Positions 38,091-49,485 of a DNA stretch of 60,000 nucleotides are shown here, in pieces. Made by a program: the position numbers and the translations under genes. Each line of letters opens with the position of its first letter. Position 1 is the first letter of the stretch. The notes beneath the pieces are model-generated. The model ran no database searches and was not told the origin of the DNA. It worked only from the letters and a program-made list of their open reading frames with translations. Source of the stretch: Polytrichum commune (Eukaryota; Streptophyta; Polytrichopsida; Polytrichales; Polytrichaceae); NCBI GenBank assembly GCA_950295325.1, contig OX485804.1:30506001-30566000 (forward strand). Direction: 5' to 3'.

Positions 38091-40499
38091 TAGTAATCCA
38101 CTACATCTAACATACCAATTTTATTTTACATTTCCAAGTGCACTATCGGTTATAATCTATAAACTTGTGAATCTAGTCATTGTTTTCTTTTTCCTTTTTT
38201 TTCCAGGGTGGTAATTTAGTATTGGGTTGCAGTTGATTTGATTCCACAGACCAAAATTTGCAATCAACTGATTGTTTCCATTTCTTAGGGCCTGGCCGCA
38301 CCCAGTGGTGATGGGCCAGGATGCCGTTAGAAAAGGACCTGCCGGGAAGCTTGCAACCGGGCAGGCTGCTTACCCGGCCCCTGAGCCCGGCACAGGAGGG
38401 GGGGCCTCATGAGCTGTGCCTGTACCCGAGCAGTGCGCACATTCATCCATACTGTTCTATCGCCTCCCACGCTCCACCGGCCTCCCTCCTCCCACGCTCC
38501 GAAGGTTTTTGGCCTCCCGCGCTCCCAACCCGTGTGAAGAGAGATGGAGCGCCCCCCTGCGAGATCCCTTGACAACGAGCTCCGGGACCTGGAGTTCGGG
38601 TGAATGGTTCGTGCTTCTTGTGTTCTCATGTTGATGTTGTGCATTTGGGTTTTCGGCCGGGGGCTTTTGGTCTGTTGGGCTGCCTGGTCCTTCTCTGCCT
38701 CTTCGCAGAGATTGGGTGACCTCGCCATGGTTTGGCCCCTTTGGTAAAACTACTGTCGTGGGCTTTAGGACTTGAAGATTGACCTCACCACCATAACCTG
38801 TGTGCATGGGATCCCCGCTCGCGTTCAGCAGCGTGGGAGACCGTGAATTCGCGATCCCCTGCTCTGTGGACATTGCAGCTGCTGCTGCTGCCGCGCTCTC
38901 GTGCTCCGGGATGGACATGTGCAGATGCACTCGGAGTGCATTCCAATGAACTCCTTTGCGCGCATAGATTCGGTTCGCAATTGGGGGGTGGGTTGGTTTA
39001 GGGTTTAGGTTCTTGGTGTTGGAACGCAGTTGTGGTGGGCGCTGGGTGATCTCTTGTTGCTGTGGGTTGGCCGATGAGCCCACGCTGTGACGCCCACCCT
39101 GGCAGATCCAGACTTCCTCGGAGTTTCTGGGAGGGATTCATAGACCGTCGGCGACTGCTGGAGGCACGGCGGGCATGGTTGTTTTGGAGTATGCGGTTGC
39201 ATCTGCGTTCTCTGCAGTGAGGGTCCAATGTTTGCCGCCTTGGGACAGGGCAGCATTGCGCCTGCAGCTAGTGGCGAGAGGAACACGGATGCGATTCGGA
39301 GGCAATTGGGGCTGGCATGTGGGATATGGACTCCCCGGCACAGGACCGCCATTGTTCCTGCCGGCGATCAGGGCCACCGCCAAGTACTGCCGTCGGCGAC
39401 GACTGTAATGCGGAGTAGCAAATGTGCTCTTTGCGCTGCATTCTCCGTTCTTTGTGCGTGTGTGGCGTTTGGGGTTGGCCTGCGCAATGACATCTCGTTA
39501 TTTTTTTGGGGGTTTAGGGTGTTCTGTACGCTGGCCTGTGGACGTTTAGAGGCCTTCGGTTTGCTCCGCTTGTAGTGCTGGCGCATCCAAGAGTGCTGCT
39601 GTGTAGGGCTGTTCGAATTTTTTCTGTGTTTCTTTGAAGATAAATTGAAGGGCTCCTTGCTTTCCTTTCTCTGTGGGTGTGCACTCTGTTCGATTGCTCC
39701 TGCCATGTGTGTGTGTTTTTTTGCCACCAGTATTCCATGCATGTTGAATGTGTTGTATCCACTGTTCGCCGAATTGGGTGTTTCCCTCGGCGCTGCCTTG
39801 CCCTCAGATTTCTCTCACCCTTCGTCCCAGCTGTTGTGTGTTGAGTGGCCAGATTTGGACTCTGTTTCCATTTGTTTTCAATGCAATGTCCATCTTTCCT
39901 TCCGGCCTCCCTCGACGTGTTCGCCATTTGGCCTGCAATTGCATGCACTACATTGCATGTGGAGTCCCCAGGTTCTTTACCCGTCACCCAGCGCAAGCGC
40001 ACTTCCGCTGCTGTCGAAGTGGACAGGATGTGTTCTTCAATCGCCCCTTCTTCCTATGGCCATTACGTTGGCATACACCCGACAAGCATACGATACTCGT
40101 CACCCTGTCCATGGGATATGGACAGACTGTGGCCTGGGCGGGCAATGAAGCCCTTCGGAGTTACCTCGCGGGCCCTATGCAATTTTTGTGTGTGCAGTAG
40201 CCAGGCCTTTGTGTTGGACGCACTGTGGATCGCACTCGCTGCTAGCATGTGTCAAGTCCGCGGATTCTCAGTCTTTGGGATTTGTTTGCAGAGCGGAAGA
40301 TTTTTGGTAGGGTTACAAGCTGTTCAGCTATGCGTACTACTCCCACTCGCGGGCTCACGAGTCTGAGTTTCGTGCAACCAAACTGGGTTAGTGGTTTCGC
40401 TTCGCTGGGTGTTTAACTACTGTTGATGTTTGGTTGTATTTGAGGTTTCGGTGTTTTCTGGGCGGACATTTCATTCCAGGGGGTTGATGGTCCGCGCAT

Positions 40500-40856
40500 T
40501 TGCTCCCATGCATAGGACGCCTGGTGTGGAGTCGGCATGGTGGTTTGCATCCTCCGTCGGCGCAGGCTGTCCGCAACCTGTGCACGCAGCTGCTGCCTCT
40601 TCTTGAAATGTACTGTAGGTGGGAGTTGCAGGAGGATTGCACGGACCTTCGCGCACTCATGCAGCGATTCGATTCAGAGACCGACTTGGAATCCCATGAG
40701 TTGGGGCGGTCTCTTCTGTTCATGATCCGCGACGAGGAGACACACATCGATAGGTTCCCAGAGCACATTCCTATTGTTGCCCGTGAAAATCCTTTCGACG
40801 CCATTAGGGATAGGCTGTCTGTACTAGGAATGGCCATCCAGGATCTGCATCCGCAG
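40500..40856 (+). CDS. Possible upstream exon inside the Harbinger element
   Basis: An open frame reads as an acidic, helical-looking protein (LLPLLEMYCRWELQEDC, SETDLESHELGRSLLF, RENPFDAIRDRLSVLG) and ends at 'ccgcag|gtgaat', a usable splice donor. It might be a 5' exon of the transposase (joining near 41296 after 'ctaaag') or a third element-encoded protein. No family was recognised and the start is unknown. Confidence 0.3.
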
Positions 40857-41315
40857 GTGAATTTAACTTGGGATTTCGCCCCCCTCTGTGCACACTACTG
40901 TGAATTTATAAAAACGTCCAACATTTGTCTACACATGCAGACCATTTTTGCGTGTCAGTATTGTGTGTGTGCTTTACAGCGGCTTCATTATCATTTGTAC
41001 CAATAATCTGCAATCCATACATTCGTCTCAATGGAAACCAACATGCCAACACCGTCCTGAAACACAAAAATGTTTTCAATTTAACGTGTCCACATTGCTG
41101 TCATTGGTTCCAGCACACATTTCCCACGTTCCTTTGGCAGAACAGCCAAGGTCGTTCCTATAATTGTGTTTCCTCCTGCTTTAAATTCAAATGCCTATAC
41201 TTTGCACGTGGCTGGTCTTGCATGCATGCCCCTGCTTGCCACTGGGCCACATACATTGTTGCACACCCCTAATCACCTTCTGTATGCCCTAAAGGTCCCG
41301 GAATCACAACATCAG

Positions 41316-43016
41316 ATGGCTGCTCAGTCTGTATCCGAGCCCGATCCACCCTCTCCCTCCAGGCCCCCTCTTCCGCACCTGAAGCGCGAAGTTCCAGCGT
41401 CATCCTCGGCACCGATATTGATTGGCCTTCCAGACTGCCCTTCCGAAGGAATGAGCGTTCCAAACCGATCCCCGTCGCCAGGCCCATGCACAATACCAGT
41501 GGCTGGTTGTGAGGGACCTCTCAACATGCCCCTGCACCCTCCAGAACAAACAGTTCAAATGCAGGAAATGAGTACCTCAAATGCCATTAGGATAGTGATG
41601 GCATGCATTGACATATGTGTGGCCATGTTTGCCATGCACATAACCTACACGGAGTCGGATGGAGCCCACATTGCACAAAGGAGAAAATTGAGGAGGCGGG
41701 AGGGGGAGGAACACCATTTGGGTCCATATCAGACAGTGGATCGGGTCGATCTCGAAGACAATGCAATGGAGCACATGCATGTCAAGCAAATTTTTGATCT
41801 TATTGCTTGGCACATTGGCGTCTTGGATGCGAAATGGTATGTGAAGCCTAGGTCCACGTGTTGGTTCAATGAATACCTTTTCAACATCTACACACCTGAG
41901 ATGTTTTACGACATCTTGCGAATGAGAAAAAGGACGTTCGACCGGCTAGTGAACGACCTGCGGCCATACATTGAAGGGCAGCACACACATTGGAGACAAC
42001 CTATAGGTGTTGAGAAGAAGGTGGTGGTTACATTGTTCAAACTCATGCACGGTGTTTCAATACCTTTGGTGGCGGACAAAGCTGCACTGGGCAAGTCCAC
42101 CGTGCATGAGATACTGTGACAAGTATGCATGGCCATTAGCAAGCACTTCGGCCACCTAATTGCGTGGCCGGTGGGCAGAAGGTTGGTGAGGACAGCGGCA
42201 GGCTTCCAGTGCAAACAATGGTTTCCAAACTGCATAGGAGCCATTGACGGTTCCCACATCTATGTTGCGGCGCCCACGAATACGATTGTGGCGGCGGACC
42301 ACCGCAACCGCTACAAGTCTTTTTCAATATTGCTCCAGGGTGTTGTTGATAGCAAGTGCTATTTCACTTCAATCAACACAGGCCCACCCGGCTCACTACA
42401 CGACAATGCCCATTTTAAAACCACGGAGCTCTTCCGAAAGGCCGAAGAGGGAATAATGGGAGGGTTCCATGATGATCCGTTGGCATGGGGAACGGGTCTC
42501 TCCTTTCCTCCCTACATAGTGGCCGACCGTGGGTACCCACTGTTGAGCTGGTGCATCACACTGTTCAAGATGGGCCCCATGGGATTGCCGCTAACAAACG
42601 AGGAAGCATGGTTCAACAGGAAGCACTCCTCAACTCGCATGAGCGTGGAAAGAGCTTTCGGCATACTCAAATCAAGATTTAAAGAAATCGGCACAAAGTC
42701 ATCACTAAAGTTGGACTTCCTACCTACGGTGGTACATTGTTGCTGTGTCTTGCACAACATCCTGCTAGCCAGCAAGGACCGCACACTGGATCAAATTCTT
42801 ATGGAATGTTCCCTTCCAACAATGGATGACAGTGGCTACACACGAAGAGACGAAGAGGACGTGTTCATGCCACCAAGACCAATGGGACTCGTGAGCGAGG
42901 ATAGAGCCTTGCTAGAAGGGCAAATGGCGAGGGACGACATTCTAGACTACCTCGTGCGTCTACAAAACGCCAACCACATTGCAAGACATCCGGGTGGGGG
43001 TGGATTGAGAAGGTAG
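41316..43016 (+). pseudogene. Harbinger transposase (DDE nuclease) with one in-frame stop
   Basis: The transposase cuts and joins the element's ends. Reading from ATG 41316, an N-terminal Pro/Ser-rich region is followed by a helix-turn-helix-like part (RMRKRTFDRLVNDLRP, then VADKAALGKSTVHEIL). A TGA at 42117-42119 interrupts the frame, which then continues unchanged to TAG at 43014. The catalytic residues are all after the stop: Asp in CIGAIDGSH (42246-42248), Asp in IVADRGYPLL (42525-42527) and Glu in TRMSVERAFGILKSRF (42648-42650). The typical PGSLHD and VVHCCCVLHN blocks are also present. Except for this TGA the gene looks intact, so the break is recent. Read-through, or an intron over the stop, cannot be excluded from sequence. 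The start could lie further upstream. Confidence 0.85.
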
Positions 43017-43047
43017 GATCATTTTAGGGAGAGGTCGGTTTAGCAGA

Positions 43048-44130
43048 TTACCTGGTTAGAGCATCCATAGACGAAGCTAGCATTAGGAGAGCGCTAGTCA
43101 TGTTCCCGAGGTTTTTGGTTCTCTCAGCCTCCAGCTCGTATAATTTTTGATCCATGCTTGTTACTTCTATCTCCTTGTGCGCTATTCTCGCCTCCCTAGC
43201 TTTGTCAAATGCCAGCATGTCAGACCTCCATGCTTGTCGGTCCTTGTCCTACGCCTCAACTCGTGCCAAGTACTCGAAGTTGAAGTCCTTAACAAAATCC
43301 ACCAAATTGTCTGTCCCCACGGCTTTCCTCTTCCTCCCCGTCGATCCTGGTGTGTCGTCTCCGGGTGTCAACCTCGTTGGAGACTGGGAGGACGTGGCGG
43401 CACTAGCAACTGGGCTACCTGCCCCACCAACCGATGGAGCGCGTGGGCTAGGCGAGGAACGTCCAAAGTGCCGCCCAACCGATGGTGGCACACAATCCGA
43501 ATCCACTACATCCGTGGCACGTCCAAATATTTGTCTCTTTCCGACAAATGCTTCCATCTCTATGTACATGGGCTCGCTGAATTCCAACGACATCTTCCTA
43601 GTCTTCGACAACTGTTTCTTCTCATCCCTGCTCAAGCCCCACCAATTGGCTGATCCTGAACCCTCAATGTACTCCTTTAGTTTCTTGTAATCCTTAATCA
43701 ACCCATCCCATTTGTTTGTTATTTGGTCGGTGTCTCTAACCCGAAACCCCACCACGTCCAGGCATCTGGCCAGCACCGCTTTCCACGCCATGGTTCCATA
43801 CACGAAACGTGCAAGAGAAGGTTGATTGCAATTATGTCTCCCATCCCACTCAATACATTTTTGCCCTATGAGGACAAGCATCTCGGCTTCAGTCCAGTTG
43901 GGCCCGCGAACCTTATGCGGAGCCACACCCTGTGACTGAGATGGACATGATGTCGACCTTGCACTCGTTGATTGACCTGGACCATGCAAATCCGATCCGC
44001 TTGCAGGTTGTGGTAATGATGCGTGGTCTTGTTCTTGAACGTGGTCACTCCCAAATTCGCAGTCGTCAACATTGCGTGCCTGGGTGCTCGGAAACTGATA
44101 ACTCTCCGCTAAGTGCACAATGTCCTCCAT
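43048..44130 (-). pseudogene. Harbinger Myb/trihelix-like DNA-binding protein with one in-frame stop
   Basis: In PIF/Harbinger elements this second protein binds the ends and helps bring in the transposase. An acidic N-terminus is followed by a trihelix/Myb-like domain (GPNWTEAEMLVLIGQKC ... TDQITNKWDGLIKDYKKLKEY, ~residues 78-155) and NWWGLSRDEKK. A Pro/Ser-rich linker with SPSPRAPS and a basic GRKRKAVG (likely nuclear signal) come next. The frame meets TAG at 43249-43251 but stays open for 66 more codons of charged helical sequence (DKAREARIAHKEIEV, YELEAERTKNLG) to TAA at 43048-43050. That TAA is only 31 bp from the transposase stop, which supports the longer frame as the original one. The longer C-terminus would be the coiled-coil part. 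Confidence 0.75.
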
Positions 44131-44632
44131 GCCTCATGAAAGAACCCAATCCAAACCCATGCATAATCACGGACCCAATTGTCTGCAACAGGGGAGACAC
44201 ACAGATGGAAACATCAAATGAATGTTGGATGGTGAGGTACTGCTGTCTCGACTAGAAGCAGGGTTCTGCCAGGAATTGCACTCAGTTCACAAATGCTTGG
44301 GAGATCACACAGGCATATGGCAGGCAAGACATTGTTTCCTTTTGACGCTCTGATTGTATAAAACAAAATGGCCACAGAAGGTGAGACGAGCACCAAGGGG
44401 GGAAAAACCCAACAGCATGACAAAGCAGGCGTGTCCACAGAGTGTCCCGACACACAGAGGGACTCGTCCAGCAGAGAACATGGGCAGCTGCAGAATGGAA
44501 ATCTCACCTGTGGGAAGGGCTATTCGTGTCGCAGGTATGGATGGGCCAGGGGAGGCAGACAGCTTCACGGGCCTGTTGGAGAGCTGCAGGCAGAGCCCGA
44601 TGCCGCACTCTGCAAAGCAGACACAAGTCAAT

Positions 44633-45608
44633 TGTCGCGCACCTCTCCATGAGGAGTGCCCGAAACACCATGGGCACAAGGGGGACCCCAGAGTGACACC
44701 CGGGACTTGTGGCGCCGTTGGTGAGAGGGCCCAAGTGATCCTAGTGTGGGTGAGGGCCCCGGGCGTTGGGAACGCCTCCCACCCACGAAGACTAGGAGGC
44801 ACAAGGGTAAGGCCATGAGTTATGCGTAGCTCATGGCGTGGTGATTCTAGAAAGCTCAAGAACACCTCAATCGGAGGTGTGAGCTAGGAGTTATGGCCAT
44901 TTGAGTGGGGCGCTGTCCCGGGACAGCGCCCTGGTACAGCAGTGCCTGGGAGTGATTCCCGGGACTGCCAAGGTTCAAACAGGCATAACTTCCTCAAGAC
45001 TTGCCCGAATGGGGCAAGTGAGGAGTCCATCGGCATCTACGTGAAGCGTAGATGAAGATGGAGTGGTTGGTTGTTATGATCAGACATCATACAAGGAAGT
45101 TATGATGGTCTGAAGCTGCTGGGGGGTTCTAGGCCCAGCAGCTAAAGGAAAATGTCCACTTGGCCCCAACTCTTGGTAGAGAGACAAGAGGTTGGTTGAC
45201 GGTGGGGTAGGGGCCCCGCGTGAAGTCCTAGAGGCTTATATGGGTGAGGTGGTGTGGCCTCACCCACCCGAGGCCGAACGGCACGGCCTCCATGGGCTTT
45301 GGCCCATTGTGAGGCCATAGTTGCCTAGTATGGTTCGGGTTGTTGTAGTGTTGCTCCGGCAACGCGATGATCAACATAAGATTGGACTTCCATGGATGGA
45401 AGTCCACATCTAAGGGGTTGGTTACCGATTAAACGGGTGAGTCCCGAAATCAAAGTAGGAGGGTTGGTTCCCCTCCTATGAACTAATGGTCCGGGGTTAG
45501 AGGAGCTAACCATTAGCATGGCGGTATGCGAAGGGTTAGTGACTCGTAACCTTTGCTAGAATTGAAAATTGGCAAGATGGTCAAGGGGGGCTAGCAAGGG
45601 TTGCGACA
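44633..45608 (+). mobile_element. Solo LTR of family LTR-B (976 bp)
   Basis: Begins TGTCGC and ends GCGACA (TG...CA with inverted ends) and has a perfect 5-bp target duplication TCAAT (44628-44632 and 45609-45613). There is no internal domain or second LTR, so it was left by LTR-LTR recombination. A second copy is at 51672-52646; by eye the two are ~97% identical. A perfect 20-bp palindrome lies at 44910-44929. It sits inside the Harbinger element, so it is younger than that insertion. Confidence 0.92.
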
Positions 45609-46763
45609 TCAATTGCCAAGCCACAGCCGAAAACGGACACACAGACCACCTGCATTTGCAGAATGCATGTGGCACAAAGGCAGGCACGAAGTGCGTGGAA
45701 CCCAAGTAAATGAAAGCAAAGAAATTGGCTGCCACTGGATGGATGTGGAACCCGCAAGGTACGAGAAACCGCAGGCGATCCACAGCAGAGGATGCTCGAA
45801 TTGCACCGATGGGTAAGCAATCGGGCAGAGAAATTGAAAAGGTGCCCCTTGGCGGTATGTGGAATCCCTGGGGCATGTCCTACAATGAGTGTGAATGTTG
45901 TCGCGTCGAGGATGTGTAGAAATTTGCGACAGAGCTTGCATCCCAGACGGATGCTTCTGGGAGTGTGCAGAGGCCGTCAAATTTTTGGATGGACCTCTGA
46001 ATGTGCACGGATGCCAGCGCAGTCTCGCGGCAGCGCTTCGCGCACACACCATGAACATCCTGCAGAATTCGCCTAAACCCTAAACCCTTGTAACCCCCGA
46101 AAATCATGTCTCCACGGACCCAAGGACGCAAAAGCAAGTGTGTCCAGTATGCAGCACAATCGCATAAGGCGCGGCCACACAACGCCAGCACTGCAGCTGC
46201 CGACGGTGCAGACCGAAATTCGCCACAACATTGCGCATGAGGACTGCATTTCCCCGCCATGGACACTATCCGATTCCCTGCGCCTATCTGACAGAAATTT
46301 GCGCAACGACAACCTCCGGCAACAGATTATTCTCACCTTCACGAGACCAAGCGGTAGAATTCGAACTGGCGGGAGAAATCCCTCCTCGCAGATCCTTCGC
46401 CCACCACGCGCAGCACTCCTCCTGGACTGCGACAAACCCCAACCCCAACCCCAGCTCGCAGTGCCGGGCTTCGGACCGGTTCTCGACTGCGGTGACGGAT
46501 GACTTTCATCGCCCACATCCGGGTCTCATCCACATCGTGGACGCAGTCGCTCAGAACGTTGGTATTCACCAACGGTGGGAGAGTAGTGGAAGCACTCATT
46601 GTTGAAAAAAATTCCGGGAAGAAAGACAGGCCGACAAGGTTTGACATCCTCTTCCCGCTCCTTTTTGGGCCCCCCCCCCCCCTGTGCGGTGCTGGTTAGC
46701 TCCCATAGAGCAGTCCCGGGTCCATATCCGGGATGGACCCCCCGGGTGTGGCCCCCCCCCTTA

Positions 46764-48909
46764 TTAATTGAGTAAGCCATCTGGTCTATACTGCAATCAA
46801 TTGTATAGACTCAATTCAACACATCGATCTACCAATACACACGTGTCAAGTTCACGTTTTAGAGAATACATATGGGAATACAGTTATTTGGCCCTTGAAA
46901 AACACTGTTCCATGAATTTGGGGAAGTGGATGATGTCTCTACAACATATATAATGTCAGTCCTCCCACATCCTCAAACTAAGCATTATACCAATGTGATT
47001 GAAAGGCTCACATGAGATGCTGCTCAAATGGTTATGTCTAGTAACCCCAAGGGCCTCGTGGCCTTCGAGGGAATCTTAGTCCTTATTGCTTTAGAAATAC
47101 CATTACATTGTTCATGGTATTTAATGTCATGTCCACCATTTGCAAAGGGCCTAATCTATATGCCTACAGGTTTAGAAGTGTCACGTCCACTAACTATCAA
47201 CATGACATTATTTGTCACCTTTGTGATGCAATCTTTTTTACATTGTGGCATTTAATGTAATACATTGAGATGCTTGAGATGATAGTTCTTGCATTTCGAT
47301 ATGCAAGGAGGTAAAAGTCAATATGGCCACATCAATTTCCACAAAACAACAAGGAGGCAAACAAGGCAATATTATTGAGCATGTAAATGACAAGTGTCAT
47401 TTGGTCACACTCATGGTCAACCTTGTTGGCCATTAATGTAACCTAGGAAACACTCCACAATAGGGTTAGTAACACTATTTGCCTTATGTCACTAAATATA
47501 TCAAATGGTGTAGATGAACTATCGTAGATTCACAAAAGATTGAAAACATGAAGGTTACTTCCATATCAATTTGCAAAAAAATCACTATATTCGTTAATTT
47601 GGGACTTTCTCTTGTCTCAAATTAATATATGAACCACAACAACATGGTCTAATGTTTGGGTCATCCTACCTAAACCATCTTGATATGAGTTCTTAATTGG
47701 GTTCTTGATATGAACACCCGCTTCAAAGTATTTGCATCTTACAACATTCTCCAAGATCTGTGTGATTTTATCCATGTTCTTATATTTGTAACTGTCTTAA
47801 AATGCCGAAAAAATCCCAAATTAACGAATATAGTGATAAATATTGGAATTCAATAAGACTAGAGATAAGATTGCACAAGCATATACACGTACACAAAGAC
47901 ATAGGAACAATGCTTGGAATGAGTTGATTATCCTCACCCTTTGCCTTGCCCTTTATTGCTCATTTTCAACTTGGTTTTCACAAACAATATGGTATAACTC
48001 TTCTCCCACTACATACCAACCTTGTAGGCTTTTTGCAACCTTATTCTTCCTAGTATTACATTTGTATGACTACGAGCAATCTAATGCTCTACCTCCAACA
48101 CTCCCACTTTGCGAGTAGTCAAAGATTTGTAATAGTATTGAATTTCTTAGTTTCTCAACCCTACATAGTGATTTTATAACATTGCCTTTAAGTTTTTTGT
48201 CGTGTAAATAGCGATCGTGTGTCACTGTAGCTCTAGTACCAATTACCACCAACAAATAACACTAAAACATAGCAAAGTCATACATAAACAACACACCTCG
48301 ACAAAGTAGAAAGAGAGTCAAACACTTATAAGAGCTTTAAATCTCTCTTCAAATGCACACAATGAGTCAAACTATCTCTCACTCTACCACGGGAGAATCC
48401 AAGAGTGTAAGTAGGGGGAGAAGAACTCAAGATTTATTGCAAAAACATGCAATTTTCACCTCACATAAGCTCTCTCCACACACTCACTCACAAGACTTGA
48501 CTTGGCAAGAATGTCAAGCCAATGAGGACGCTCCTCACTTAGGAGCCTTCCTCTCCACATCTAGATTCATCCATCCAAACCTAAATGAATGAAGTCTAAT
48601 GGATAAGGTGCGGCCGCCGACGCCGCATACCGTGACAGCTGCCGTGTAAATAGCGATCGTATGTCACTGCAGCTTGAATACCAATCACCACTAACAAATA
48701 ACACTAAAACATAACCAAGTCACACATAAATAACACACCTTGACATGCCCCCCTCAATTGACTATGGAGTCCCGCCAAGCAACTAGGACCAATGTCAATC
48801 CAAAGGGCATGGATAATGAAAGATTTCTCCACAACTAACTAATGTGGTGAACGTCATTCCAAGGAACTGTAGGCTGGGTGCAATGTGAGTCCCATCCTTA
48901 ATCGCCTCT
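46764..48909. other. AT-rich gene-free region with a direct repeat pair
   Basis: Segments at about 48204-48300 and 48644-48740 are direct repeats ('gtgtaaatagcgatcgt', 'caaataacactaaaacata', 'acacacct'), ~440 bp apart. They could be the remnants of LTR or terminal sequences of a small element, but the ends do not show TG/CA or target duplications. No gene was recognised. Confidence 0.5.
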
Positions 48910-49319
48910 CACGGGGAGGTCACTTCATTGTCAAGTTGACACCACGTGCGGACAAGGTTTGCTACCCCTATATTACATGCCATATATAATTTTAAAATTT
49001 ATGATATTTTTCCTACATATACATAACCATTGATAGTATCTTTTGTATATATTTTTGAAATTTTTAGTCATCTTTATTTTTTTTAGTAATTGTTTTAGTT
49101 CAATTATGTGTCATTCTAGTTAGAAACGGTATGTTTTATTAAAAAAACAAATCATCAAATTTAGTTATCACTTTTAATTATGTCATAAGTACTATGTATA
49201 TCTACTCATGAAAAAAAATTGATAAAAAATTGACCCATTTTGGTGGTGCAACTTACCAAAAGAAGATTTTTTTTTGTCGCACGTGGTGTTCAACTTGACA
49301 ATGGAGTGACCTCCCCGTG
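48910..49319. mobile_element. hAT-type MITE, 410 bp
   Basis: The ends are CACGGGGAGGTCACTtCATT and its near-perfect inverse, with arms of ~45 bp including 'gtcaagttga' and 'caccacgtgcg'. A perfect 8-bp target duplication TCGCCTCT is at 48902-48909 and 49320-49327. The interior is very AT-rich and non-coding. It lies just beyond the pol end of the gypsy element, where a 3' LTR would be expected. Confidence 0.9.
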
Positions 49320-49485
49320 TCGCCTCTGATGTTTGGACATCATATTCCAAAGAATTAAACCCACCGCCTCATATTGATTGCGTCTCTAAGCCATAACTCC
49401 TCATTTTCTATTTGGGGACGTATAAGATGATGACAACCACACATGATCATTGGGTATGATTGGTGGAAACACCAAGCACCAAAGA

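Larger units (their letters stand above)
38288..46760. mobile_element. PIF/Harbinger DNA transposon (~7.5 kb without its nested LTR)
   Basis: Flanked by the 3-bp target duplication TTA (38285-38287 and 46761-46763). The ends are imperfect inverted repeats beginning GGG: left GGGCCTGGCCGCACCC, right (inverted) GGGGGGGGGCCACACCC. PIF/Harbinger elements insert at TTA/TAA and carry two genes, a DDE transposase and a Myb/trihelix-like DNA-binding protein. Both are present and convergent near the middle. The element is clearly more GC-rich than its flanks. About 2.2 kb of non-coding or unassigned DNA lies left of the genes and ~1.6 kb right of them. A solo LTR (44633-45608) is inserted in the right part. 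Confidence 0.8.

Noticed and set aside
38457-40366. Many long open frames on both strands at the left of the Harbinger element
   Set aside because: The region is GC-rich, which lengthens chance frames; no domain is seen and frames overlap on both strands.
44305-44865. Long minus-strand frame spanning the LTR-B start (and its counterpart at 51608-51904)
   Set aside because: It crosses the LTR boundary and is only partly shared by the second copy, so it is not a conserved gene.
48204-48743. Direct repeats as the LTRs of a tiny retrotransposon
   Set aside because: Ends lack TG...CA and target duplications, and the interval has no primer-binding or polypurine sites that I can see.
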